Positions 8,892-17,506 of a stretch of DNA of 64,000 nt are shown here, one piece after another. The notes beneath the pieces were generated by a model, which had not been told where the DNA came from, searched no databases, and worked only from the letters and a program-made list of their open reading frames with translations. The number at the start of each line of letters is the position of its first letter. Position 1 is the stretch's first letter. The translations under genes and the position numbers were made by a program. Origin of the DNA: an uncultured Acetatifactor sp. GTDB lineage: Bacteria; Bacillota; Clostridia; Lachnospirales; Lachnospiraceae. The stretch covers positions 62,001-126,000 of the forward strand of contig CATKYJ010000003.1 of assembly GCA_949840885.1 (NCBI GenBank), written 5' to 3'.

Positions 8892-10472
8892 ATGAGCCGA
8901 AAAATCGCACAAAAGCCTTCCGTAACCCTCACAGAAGAGGACGCGGCACTGCGGCAGACTGTCCGTCAGGGCAAATTGCTCTTTACATCCTATCACGGCC
9001 AGCCCTGTGCCCTGGCCATACGGGACAATCGCCTGACAGGGGCTTCCTTTTTCCCTAAGATCCCAAGCAAAATCGGTTCTATCTATATCGGAAAGGTAAA
9101 AAGCGTAGCAAAAAACATCAATGCCTGTTTTGTAGAAATCGAAAAAGGGGAATTATGTTTTCTTTCTCTGAAAGAGGCTGATAACAGAATCAATCCACTG
9201 AACCGTATCCCTGACGGCCGGATTTTGCAGGGAGACGAAATCCTCGTCCAGGTCGTCCGCGATGCCCAGAAATCAAAACGTGCGTCCGTGACCGCGCAGA
9301 TTTCCCTGTCCAACGACTATTTTGTTTTGGCAATGGGTTCCAGAAGAGTGAGCTACTCTACAAAACTTAGCAAAAAGCAAAAGGAAAATCTGCACAAGGT
9401 TCTGTCGAAAGCAGGAATCCTGGCGGCTGGCGATCAAAACACCTGTCTGACACAGGATTACAGGCTTTTGCTGCCGGATTTTTGGTCAGATCAGCTGAAA
9501 TCGGATGGGCTGGAAATATCCTCCCTTTGCCTGCCCTCCACCGGGATGATCGTCAGAACTAAGGCAGCAGAGCCGGAGAGTGCGGAAGAGCTGTTGAATC
9601 ATTTTTATGCACTGGCCGCACAGTATATCAAATTGCTTTACATTGCCAGATACCGAAGCTGTTTTTCCTGCCTCAAAAAAGCTGATACCGAGCTCATTGC
9701 CGCTTTGGAGAAGTTTACCTGTTTTAGAGATGCCTCCCCGGGGGTAAAAGATAAGGGGCATCCCATGGGAGAAAAGCATCCCATGGAAGAAAAGCATTCC
9801 GTGGAAGAAAAGCATTCCGTGGAAGAAAAGCATTCCATGGAAGAAAAGCATTCCATGGAAGAAAAGCATTCCATGGAGGAAACGTGTTCCAGAGAAGAAA
9901 TAAAAGCTGGTGCAGAAGTGCCGAGAACACCCGCATGGGAAATCATCACCGATCAGGAAAGCTTCTATGAGCAATTGATGCAGTTTGAAAGAGAGAATTC
10001 CACCGGAATTCCCATACGATTCTATCAAGACGATTTGTTACCGCTTTCCGCGCTTTATGCTGTCGAGAGCAAGCTGAAGACGGCTCTGGATAGCCGTGTA
10101 TGGCTCAAATCAGGCGGCTATCTGGTCATAGAGCCAACAGAGGCTCTGACCGTCATAGATGTCAATACCGGGAAATGTGAAGACGGCAAGAATCCAGAGG
10201 AGACCTACCTCAGAATCAATCTGGAGGCAGCAGCGGAAGTGGCATTCCAACTCCGCCTGCGGAACCTGTCAGGCATCATTATCGTTGATTTCATCAACAT
10301 GCGCTCAGCAAGCGACAATGCCCAGCTGCTCCATACGCTGAAGTCGCTTGTGAAGCAGGATAAAGTACAGACTATCGTAATAGACATGACACCGCTGGGC
10401 CTGGTGGAGATTACCAGAAAGAAAATCAGCAAACCGTTACGGGAGCAACTGCAATTTTCAGAGGAAAAATAA
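8892..10472 (+). CDS. rng: ribonuclease E/G family protein with repeat insertion
   Basis: SIYIGKVKSVAKNINACFVEIEKGELCFLSL (S1 domain), EPTEALTVIDVNTGKCEDGKNPEETYLRINLEAAAEVAFQLRLRNLSGIIIVDFINM. Confidence 0.93.
   Translation: MSRKIAQKPSVTLTEEDAALRQTVRQGKLLFTSYHGQPCALAIRDNRLTGASFFPKIPSKIGSIYIGKVKSVAKNINACFVEIEKGELCFLSLKEADNRINPLNRIPDGRILQGDEILVQVVRDAQKSKRASVTAQISLSNDYFVLAMGSRRVSYSTKLSKKQKENLHKVLSKAGILAAGDQNTCLTQDYRLLLPDFWSDQLKSDGLEISSLCLPSTGMIVRTKAAEPESAEELLNHFYALAAQYIKLLYIARYRSCFSCLKKADTELIAALEKFTCFRDASPGVKDKGHPMGEKHPMEEKHSVEEKHSVEEKHSMEEKHSMEEKHSMEETCSREEIKAGAEVPRTPAWEIITDQESFYEQLMQFERENSTGIPIRFYQDDLLPLSALYAVESKLKTALDSRVWLKSGGYLVIEPTEALTVIDVNTGKCEDGKNPEETYLRINLEAAAEVAFQLRLRNLSGIIIVDFINMRSASDNAQLLHTLKSLVKQDKVQTIVIDMTPLGLVEITRKKISKPLREQLQFSEEK
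9759..9902 (+). repeat. in-frame 18-bp tandem repeat CATTCCATGGAAGAAAAG, 8 units
   Basis: Encodes HPMGEK-HPMEEK-HSVEEK-HSVEEK-HSMEEK-HSMEEK-HSMEET-CSREEI. Confidence 0.98.
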
Positions 10473-10492
10473 ATGCCATAAGGGGGCTTACC

Positions 10493-11050
10493 ATGGAATT
10501 CATAAAATTTGAAAAAGTCAGGGACGGAAAATATCTGAAGAACTATGAGCTTACCTATCGAAACAAAGCAGGCAGGGAAAAGAAATATGAAATAGTCAGC
10601 CGCAGGGAACTTGCCGGCATCCAGGATGTGGGAGGAAAGCCAAGCGGCGTATCCATTGTTGCGACTTATGAGGATAAAATGCTTTTGCTCCATGAATTCC
10701 GGATGGGCGTCAACCGCACGGTATACAATCTCTGCGCCGGGATGCTGGAACCGGACGAATCCGTGGAAGACTGCATCGCCAGGGAGCTTTATGAAGAGAC
10801 CGGGCTGAGAATCCGGAAAATCAACAGGATTCTGCCCCCGTCCTTTGCGGCAGTCGCCATTTCTGATACCACCACCTATATCGCCTTTGTGGAGACCGAA
10901 GGGGATTTTGAAGACCACACTTCAGAAAATGAACAAATTGAAGCAAGATTCTATTCCAGGGAGCAAATCCGGCAGCTGCTGGAAACTGAATCGTTCAGTT
11001 CACGAGCTCAGATGGCGGCTTATTTCTTTGCGGAACGTATTTACGGTTGA
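10493..11050 (+). CDS. NUDIX hydrolase (ADP-ribose pyrophosphatase-like)
   Basis: GMLEPDESVEDCIARELYEETGL matches the Nudix box. Confidence 0.9.
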   Translation: MEFIKFEKVRDGKYLKNYELTYRNKAGREKKYEIVSRRELAGIQDVGGKPSGVSIVATYEDKMLLLHEFRMGVNRTVYNLCAGMLEPDESVEDCIARELYEETGLRIRKINRILPPSFAAVAISDTTTYIAFVETEGDFEDHTSENEQIEARFYSREQIRQLLETESFSSRAQMAAYFFAERIYG

Positions 11051-11092
11051 TTGTGGTGATGGTTTATTAGGGTGGTGGCAGTGTGGCGTGAT

Positions 11093-11134
11093 TTCCAACT
11101 ATTCGCAAAAGACAACTTTAACGAATAGTTGGAA
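11093..11134. other. perfect 13-bp inverted repeat (hairpin) without obvious U-tract
   Basis: TTCCAACTATTCG ... CGAATAGTTGGAA with 16-nt loop, 3' of the NUDIX gene. Confidence 0.85.
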
Positions 11135-11177
11135 GCATTCATAATAGATAATCGCTATTTTGGTTTTTCCGTTTGGC

Positions 11178-11699
11178 TTATACCGCCAGATCTTCCGAAT
11201 CAAGGATTACCGTAAATGGCCCGTCATTGCAAAGCGAAACTTTCATATGCGCACCAAAGCTTCCACATTCTACGATAGGCACTTCCTGTCTACATTTTTC
11301 AATGATATATTCGTAGAGCGCATTCGCTTCACACGGAGGCGCTGCATTCACAAAGGACGGCCTGTTTCCTTTCCGGCAGTCCGCATATAGGGTAAACTGC
11401 GAAATGATCAGCAGCTGGCCATCCACTGATTTCAAATCCAGATTTGTCTTGCCGTTCTCATCGCTGAAAATCCGAAGCCCTAACAGCTTTTTGACCATCT
11501 TGTCCGCTATTTTCTCAGAAATGCCGCTTTCCACGTCAGAAACGCTGATTCCGACCAATACTACAAAACCATTTCCGATTTTGCCGATACATTCTCTCTG
11601 ATGCTCCTCTTCCATGGAATGCCCCTCTTCCATGGAATGCCCCTCTTCCATGTTCACAGATACCTCGGCCTTGCTTACCCTTTGTATCAGGAATCTCAT
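11178..11699 (-). CDS. dtd: D-aminoacyl-tRNA deacylase with repeat insertion near N-terminus
   Basis: [16 protein letters not shown] [[20 protein letters not shown]] [16 protein letters not shown]...[20 protein letters not shown]. Confidence 0.94.
   Translation of the reverse strand: MRFLIQRVSKAEVSVNMEEGHSMEEGHSMEEEHQRECIGKIGNGFVVLVGISVSDVESGISEKIADKMVKKLLGLRIFSDENGKTNLDLKSVDGQLLIISQFTLYADCRKGNRPSFVNAAPPCEANALYEYIIEKCRQEVPIVECGSFGAHMKVSLCNDGPFTVILDSEDLAV
11596..11654 (-). repeat. in-frame 18-bp tandem repeat (CATTCCATGGAAGAGGGG), about 3 units
   Basis: TTCCATGGAA at 11610 and 11628, third partial unit at about 11646; inside dtd. Confidence 0.96.
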
Positions 11700-11756
11700 T
11701 TTTCCTCGGTTCCCCCTTCTCTTGAATGCTTTTTCAATTCTCCGGAATTTTTCAAA

Positions 11757-13079
11757 TTATTCTTTCTTTTGTTTTTTCTTTACGGGAGAATTTTTCCGTG
11801 GGTTCTCTTCCGTACTTTTGTGTTCATCTCCGTCTTTCATGGGATGTATAACTCCGTCTTCACCTATGTATTCCACATTTTCATATTGGTTTGTCTCTTT
11901 AGGTAACTGCTTCATCTCCAGCTTTGTATTGACAAAAGACCTGAGAGCGGCGTAGATCACCGCAAAAATCGGTACGCCCACAATCATTCCGAATACACCA
12001 AGCAGACCGCCGAAAAAGGTAATGGCAAAAATCACCCAGAAGCCTGTCAACCCGGTAGAATTCCCCAGAATCTTAGGGCCTAAAATATTTCCGTCAAACT
12101 GCTGAAGCGCCAGGACAAACAGGGCAAAATAGACGCAATTCAACGGATGCATGGGATCCACCACAAAAATCAGGATCGCGCTGGGAATGGCTCCTAAAAA
12201 CGGCCCAAAGAATGGAATAATATTGGTGAATCCTATTATTACACTAATCAACATCGCATAGGGAGTCTTCATCAATGTGGTTCCGATGAAGCACAATATG
12301 CCGATTATGATGGAATCCAGAACTTTGCCGCTTAAAAAACCAATAAAAGTCTTATGAGTAAAGCGGAAATTCCTTATCACATGGTTTGCCGTCTCCTGTT
12401 CGAATAATGCGTAAGCCGATTTCTTTGCCTGTGCGGCAAAACGCTCTTTGTTTGAAAGCACATAAATGGAAATAATGAAGCCAATGATAAAATCCCATAA
12501 AACATCCACCACGCTTATAATGCTCTGCGACACGGACTTGATGATCGATGCCGTACTAGGTAAAATGTCACTGAACTGATCAGTCAGCTTTTTCTCCATC
12601 TGATCCAGAGTTCTTGTTACATAATTGCCGATTTCCGGATTATCCTTTAATGTCCTTTCAATCCAGTTCGTGAAATTCTTGCTATAGTCGTCAAAATTGT
12701 CTATGATTCCCTGCACGCTGGGGATGATCTGCGAAACAAGCATGGAAATCAGCATATAGATTAATGCCACGAACAGAAAGGCTGTAATCAATATGCCGAT
12801 TCCCCTGGTAAATATGCTCCTTTTTCTGCCTCTTTTCCAGTTGCATTTATCAAAAATCGGGCTGAGAATCTTATTCTCTACGAAGTTCAATACAGGTGTC
12901 AGCAGATACGCTGTGGCCAGCCCGAACAGGACAGGCTTCAGGATATCAAGTATCGTTCCTATGCCTGACTTAATGTTCGTACTGTGAAATATAAAATAAT
13001 AAAATGTAATTCCGCCTGCCACAACAGCGAATGCTGTCAATCCCCATCGTACGTACTTGCTGTCTTTATTGAATTTCAT
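11757..13079 (-). CDS. AI-2E family transporter (PerM/YtvI-like)
   Basis: Multiple TM segments; GFTNIIPFFGPFLGAIPSAIL and C-terminal GIIVGVPIFAVIYAALRS-like signature. Confidence 0.88.
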   Translation of the reverse strand: MKFNKDSKYVRWGLTAFAVVAGGITFYYFIFHSTNIKSGIGTILDILKPVLFGLATAYLLTPVLNFVENKILSPIFDKCNWKRGRKRSIFTRGIGILITAFLFVALIYMLISMLVSQIIPSVQGIIDNFDDYSKNFTNWIERTLKDNPEIGNYVTRTLDQMEKKLTDQFSDILPSTASIIKSVSQSIISVVDVLWDFIIGFIISIYVLSNKERFAAQAKKSAYALFEQETANHVIRNFRFTHKTFIGFLSGKVLDSIIIGILCFIGTTLMKTPYAMLISVIIGFTNIIPFFGPFLGAIPSAILIFVVDPMHPLNCVYFALFVLALQQFDGNILGPKILGNSTGLTGFWVIFAITFFGGLLGVFGMIVGVPIFAVIYAALRSFVNTKLEMKQLPKETNQYENVEYIGEDGVIHPMKDGDEHKSTEENPRKNSPVKKKQKKE

Positions 13080-13208
13080 ATAGGCGCCCTTTCTTGCATG
13101 ATCCTTGCAAAACTTTCTCTTTTTATAATACTCTTAATTTCTTTACATAACAAGTAGGCTTTCCTAAGATTTTACAAAAATTGTCTAAATACGGAATAAA
13201 AATCGGCT

Positions 13209-13799
13209 TCAGGCAAAGGGCGACAGCTCGAATCGGATAAAATAGCCTTGATCGCTACGGCACACCGGACAGCGCTCCGGCGCTTTCTTTCCCTTGAATA
13301 CATACCCGCAGTGGAGGCACATCCATTCCTCTTCCACGTCTGACACAAAAAGCTTCCCCTCTTTGAGCAGCCTGGCATATCTTCCAAAACGATCCCCATG
13401 AACCTTTTCAATTTCCGCTATCTGCGAAAAGGAAAATGCTATCTGGTCGAATCCCTCCTTTTTGGCTGTCTCCGCGAAAGACTTATAGATAGGATCGTGT
13501 TCCTCATACTCATTGTGCTGCGCCTTGTCCAGCAGCTGGCATACATCATCGAAGATATCCACCGGATAACCGCCGTCTACAGTAATCGTGCTGCCAGCCA
13601 TTTCTTTTAGATGATTATAGAAAACTTCCGCATGCTCCTTTTCCTGAGAAGCTGTAAATCCAAAAATCGCACTGATGACATACAGGCCGTTTTTCTTCGC
13701 CTGGGAAGCCGCAAAAGTATAGCGGTTCCTGGCCTGGCTCTCGCCGGCGAATGCCCTCATCAGATTATCCTTTGTCACGCTGTCTGAGAAATTTACCAT
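13209..13799 (-). CDS. rubrerythrin family protein
   Basis: AFAGESQARNRYTFAASQAKKNG, EKEHAEVFYNHL, rubredoxin-like WMCLHCGYVFKGKKAPERCPVC. Confidence 0.94.
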   Translation of the reverse strand: MVNFSDSVTKDNLMRAFAGESQARNRYTFAASQAKKNGLYVISAIFGFTASQEKEHAEVFYNHLKEMAGSTITVDGGYPVDIFDDVCQLLDKAQHNEYEEHDPIYKSFAETAKKEGFDQIAFSFSQIAEIEKVHGDRFGRYARLLKEGKLFVSDVEEEWMCLHCGYVFKGKKAPERCPVCRSDQGYFIRFELSPFA

Positions 13800-13810
13800 A
13801 TTCCTCTCCT

Positions 13811-13890
13811 TTCAGTTGGATCTTCTTCCATTGGAATGCTCTTCTTCCATTGGAATGCTCTTTCTTCCATTGGAATGCACTTCTTCCATA
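13811..13890. repeat. non-coding 19-20 bp tandem repeat (TTCCATTGGAATGCTCTTC), about 4 units, 5' of rubrerythrin gene
   Basis: TTCC starts at 13826, 13845, 13865, 13884 (periods 19, 20, 19), plus degenerate unit from 13811. Confidence 0.95.
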
Positions 13891-13966
13891 TCCTCCGGCA
13901 AGATTTTGGTCTAGCCTGATAAAAGTATGTCCATCTGTCCCAATTTTATAATACAATCATGCGTTT

Positions 13967-14017
13967 GATTCTATAATAGAATCCAAGAAAGGATTCTATT
14001 ATCCGAATTCTATTATA
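13967..14017. promoter_or_regulatory. overlapping palindromes upstream of ttcA
   Basis: TAATAGAATCC-AAGAAA-GGATTCTATTA stem (13974-14001), plus nested GATTCTATAATAGAATC and a further GAATTCTATTATA copy. Confidence 0.6.
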
Positions 14018-14098
14018 AAAACTGATTAGCTATTGTGAATTAGCTATTGTTTTTATTTCACAAAAATACTAAAATAGTAACGAAAGGAAGGAAAACGC

Positions 14099-14815
14099 AT
14101 GAAGCTTCAACAGGTACTCAGTTATGTCCGCAAGGCTGTGGACGATTATCAGATGATAGAGGATGGGGACAGAATTGCTATCGGTATCTCAGGCGGAAAG
14201 GACAGCCTCACGCTTTTATATGCCCTCCACGGCTTAAAGCGTTTTTATCCGAAGCGGTTTGATATCCACGCTGTCACAGTGGACTTGGGATTCCAAAATC
14301 TCAACCTTGACAAAATCAAAGATCTGTGCCGGGAACTGGAAGTGGAATACACCATTGTACAGACAGACATCGCCCAGATTGTCTTTGAGGATCGAAAAGA
14401 AGACAATCCCTGTTCCCTCTGCTCAAAAATGCGGAAAGGCGCCCTGAACCAGACTATCAAGGAGGTCGGCTGCCAGAAAATCGCCTATGCCCACCACAAG
14501 AATGATGTGGTGGAGACCATGATGATGTCCCTCATCTTTGAGGGAAGATTCCATACCTTTTCCCCGGTCACCTACCTTGACAGAACGCAGCTTACTGTAA
14601 TCCGTCCATTGCTGTACATGAACGAGGCAGATGTCATAGGCTTCGTAAACAAATATAATGTTCCTGTAGCAAAAAGTCCCTGTCCGGCAGACGGCCACAC
14701 CAAGCGCGAATATGTGAAAAATCTGCTCCGTCAGCTGAATCAGGAAAATCCCGGCGTGAAAGAACGAATGTTCACCGCAATCCAAAATGGCTCTATGAAA
14801 GGTTGGACAATTTAA
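14099..14815 (+). CDS. ttcA: TtcA/TilS-family PP-loop tRNA thiolation-type protein
   Basis: GDRIAIGISGGKDSLTLLYAL (PP-loop SGGKDS), CSLCSKMRKGALNQ, KIAYAHHKNDVVETMMMSL. Confidence 0.85.
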   Translation: MKLQQVLSYVRKAVDDYQMIEDGDRIAIGISGGKDSLTLLYALHGLKRFYPKRFDIHAVTVDLGFQNLNLDKIKDLCRELEVEYTIVQTDIAQIVFEDRKEDNPCSLCSKMRKGALNQTIKEVGCQKIAYAHHKNDVVETMMMSLIFEGRFHTFSPVTYLDRTQLTVIRPLLYMNEADVIGFVNKYNVPVAKSPCPADGHTKREYVKNLLRQLNQENPGVKERMFTAIQNGSMKGWTI

Positions 14816-15888
14816 TGGCTGTATTAAATGAGAACAATTACCACGATGAACAAAATAAGCAGAACATCCTGAAAATGAGAGCTGTCCTGGAAACACTGCC
14901 GCCTTTCTGCAAGACCTTTTTCCGCGGGATCGAGGAATATACATCCGCCCGCACCAGGCTGGCCTATGCCTACGATATTAGGCTGTTCTTCGAGTATCTC
15001 CACGAGCAGAATGCCCTGTGTAGAAAGATGGAGATCAGGGACTTTCCCCTATCCCTGCTGGACGAGCTGACCCACCTGGACATAGAGGAATATCTGGAGT
15101 ATATGTCTCTGTACCAAAAGGAGGGCAGGGACATCACAAACACGGAGCGTGGAAAATCCCGAAAACTTGCCTCACTACGCAGCTTCTATAATTATTTCTA
15201 CAGGGCAGAGATGATAAGGAACAATTCGGCCTCTTTGGTGGCTCTGCCAAAGCTTCACGACAAGGAAATCATACGCTTGGAGCCAAATGAGGTGGCGATC
15301 CTGCTGGATCAGGTGGAGGACGGCAGCAAGCTTACGAAAAAAGAATTGGAATACCATAAAAAGACGAAGATCCGGGATGTGGCGCTGCTGACTTTGCTCC
15401 TCGGAACCGGCATCCGTGTGTCGGAATGCGTGGGGCTGGATCTGAAAGACGTCAACTTCGATGTGTGCGGCATCAAGATACGCCGGAAAGGGGGATACGA
15501 GGCCATTGTCTACTTTGGCGAGGAAGTGGAGGACGCGCTTTTAGACTATCTGGAGGAGCGGGAGCAGGTCATTCCCCTTGAGGGACACGAAAATGCCCTC
15601 TTCCTCTCACTGCAGAACCGCAGGATGACCGTAAGGGCAGTGGAAAACCTGGTAAAGAAATATGCCTCCAGAGTCACCACCCTAAAGAAGATAACTCCCC
15701 ACAAGCTGCGGAGTACCTACGGAACCACCCTCTACCAGGAGACCGGGGATATCTATCTGGTAGCGGACGTGCTGGGCCACAAGGACGTCAACACTACCAG
15801 GAAGCACTATGCGGCGCAGCAGGACGCAAACCGCCGCAGAGCTGCCCAATATGTAAGGCTCCGGGAAAAGCCCCTGGAAGAAAACTAA
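14815..15888 (+). CDS. tyrosine recombinase (XerC/XerD-like)
   Basis: LLTLLLGTGIRVSECVGLDLKDV, TPHKLRSTYGTTLYQETGDIYLVADVLGHKDVNTTRKHY (R..HxxR..H/Y catalytic set); start overlaps ttcA stop (TAATG). Confidence 0.93.
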   Translation: MAVLNENNYHDEQNKQNILKMRAVLETLPPFCKTFFRGIEEYTSARTRLAYAYDIRLFFEYLHEQNALCRKMEIRDFPLSLLDELTHLDIEEYLEYMSLYQKEGRDITNTERGKSRKLASLRSFYNYFYRAEMIRNNSASLVALPKLHDKEIIRLEPNEVAILLDQVEDGSKLTKKELEYHKKTKIRDVALLTLLLGTGIRVSECVGLDLKDVNFDVCGIKIRRKGGYEAIVYFGEEVEDALLDYLEEREQVIPLEGHENALFLSLQNRRMTVRAVENLVKKYASRVTTLKKITPHKLRSTYGTTLYQETGDIYLVADVLGHKDVNTTRKHYAAQQDANRRRAAQYVRLREKPLEEN

Positions 15889-15891
15889 TGA

Positions 15892-16287
15892 TTATTCCAC
15901 ATATTCATGGGAATAATATGGAATAACCAGCAATTGCCCGGCCGTAATCGTGCACTCATCGTCCAGATGGTTGATGCGCTGTACCTCGGCGATATATTTA
16001 TTCTTGTCCTTATAATGCTCATAGTCCACATATTCATCGGCGAGGCTCCAGAGGGTCTCGCCGCTCTCGACTGTAACGCTGGTATAATACTTAAAGCCGC
16101 TCCCTGCCTGAGTCCTGATGGAAGAATAAAGGAGCGTGCCTATCATGACCACGCAGAACACTGTCAACATGACAAACATCGACATCAGGAGCCTGCGCCT
16201 GCGCTCCCTGCGCAGCCGGAGCATGCATCTGTAAAACCTCAATTCCCCATTATTCATCCTGCGGACACTCATCTGCTCTTTTCTCAT
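15892..16287 (-). CDS. LysM-domain single-TM protein, YneA-like SOS division inhibitor candidate
   Basis: TM segment then YTSVTVESGETLWSLADEYV...AEVQRINHLDDECTITAGQLLVIPYY; divergent from lexA. Confidence 0.82.
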   Translation of the reverse strand: MRKEQMSVRRMNNGELRFYRCMLRLRRERRRRLLMSMFVMLTVFCVVMIGTLLYSSIRTQAGSGFKYYTSVTVESGETLWSLADEYVDYEHYKDKNKYIAEVQRINHLDDECTITAGQLLVIPYYSHEYVE

Positions 16288-16341
16288 TTCAGTTCCTCTC
16301 CCTGCCTCAAAAAATCTTCAAAAATGCGCTCATATGTTCCG

Positions 16342-16425
16342 GAACATCTGTTCTGATTAAGATTATAGTATAAGAACATTTGTTTGTCAATAAAAAGCGA
16401 ACATATTTTTGGAATATATGTTTGC
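16342..16425. promoter_or_regulatory. divergent SOS control region: LexA-box-like sites between LysM gene and lexA
   Basis: GAACATCTGTTC (16342-16353), GAACATTTGTTT (16374-16385), and GCGAACATAT...ATATGTTTGC (about 16398-16425). Confidence 0.75.
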
Positions 16426-16493
16426 TTTTTTTCTCCATATGTGATAAAGTAGAGGTAACCAAAAGAAAATCAAACAAATTCAGGAGGTAGCAC

Positions 16494-17111
16494 ATGGCAT
16501 CTGGAAAGATATCCGCCAAACAACAGGAAATACTTGATTACATAAAAGATGAAATACTAAAGAAAGGCTATCCGCCTACAGTCCGCGAAATCTGTGAGAC
16601 AGTTAATCTCAAATCCACTTCCTCTGTCCACTCCCATCTGGAGACGCTGGAGAAGAACGGCTATATCCGCAGGGATCCAACCAAGCCCAGAGCCATTGAA
16701 ATCTGTGACGATAGTTTTCAGATGATCCGCACTGAGATGGTAAATCTTCCGATCATCGGCAATGTGGCAGCCGGACAGCCCATCCTTGCAGAGGAGAATA
16801 TCGAAGATTATTTTCCTGTACCGGCAGACCTTGTGCCAAATGGCGAGTCTTTCGTTCTCAATGTCCGTGGGGATTCCATGATCAACGCCGGGATCTTCAA
16901 CGGCGACAGGGTCTTTGTCAATTCTTGTGCTACGGCCAGCAATGGAGAGATCGTGGTGGCTCTGATCGATGATTCCGCCACTGTGAAGACCTTTTACAGA
17001 GAAGACGGCCATATCCGCCTACAGCCTGAGAACGATTCCATGGCGCCCATTATAGTGGACGACTGTCAGATTTTGGGTAAAGTATTCGGCGTTTTCCGTT
17101 TTTACCGTTAG
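16494..17111 (+). CDS. lexA: LexA repressor
   Basis: [81 protein letters not shown]. Confidence 0.97.
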   Translation: MASGKISAKQQEILDYIKDEILKKGYPPTVREICETVNLKSTSSVHSHLETLEKNGYIRRDPTKPRAIEICDDSFQMIRTEMVNLPIIGNVAAGQPILAEENIEDYFPVPADLVPNGESFVLNVRGDSMINAGIFNGDRVFVNSCATASNGEIVVALIDDSATVKTFYREDGHIRLQPENDSMAPIIVDDCQILGKVFGVFRFYR

Positions 17112-17228
17112 AAAAATACCTTTAAAAAATTTTATGTGTCTTTTCTCCTCTGTGCGTATAAAACAGATGATTCTGCAAATATTAATATGGCCGGGACTTT
17201 AAATGCCGCGCAGAAAAGAGGGAGACAA

Positions 17229-17444
17229 ATGGGAAATAAATTTTTGGACGGTACTGCCCTTACCATTGCCATAATCGGTGCAATCAACTGGGCTTTGATC
17301 GGCATATTCCGCTTCGATTTGGTAGCCTTTATTTTTGGCGATATGTCGTGGCTTTCCAGAATCGTTTACGCAATCGTAGGCGTCTGCGGACTCTATCTGA
17401 TCAGCTTTTATATGCATCTTGGCAGAAGGGACGAATCCGTGTAA
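17229..17444 (+). CDS. DUF378 domain-containing membrane protein
   Basis: LTIAIIGAINWALIGIFRFDLVAFIFG...LSRIVYAIVGVCGLYLI. Confidence 0.9.
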   Translation: MGNKFLDGTALTIAIIGAINWALIGIFRFDLVAFIFGDMSWLSRIVYAIVGVCGLYLISFYMHLGRRDESV

Positions 17445-17454
17445 CTGAAAAAAA

Positions 17455-17497
17455 GAAGCTCTGGCCGGAACAATCCGAATCCAGGGCTTCCTTTTTA
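17455..17497 (+). terminator. Rho-independent terminator
   Basis: GAAGCTCTGG...CCAGGGCTTC then CTTTTTAT; between convergent DUF378 gene and rsfS. Confidence 0.85.
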
Positions 17498-17506
17498 TAC
17501 ATCCTT

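Noticed and set aside
9486-10028. Antisense ORFs with (FFHGML)n, (SSMECF)n and (FLPWNA)n repeats
   Set aside because: These are other frames of the stop-free rng repeat array, not separate genes.
13765-13956. Small ORFs across the array 5' of rubrerythrin
   Set aside because: Array period is 19-20 bp, not codon-preserving; no RBS or family support.
14815-15888. Tyrosine recombinase as integrase of a mobile element or DGR/integron
   Set aside because: No att-like repeats, tRNA, prophage or cassette genes adjacent; gene overlaps ttcA stop and looks chromosomal.
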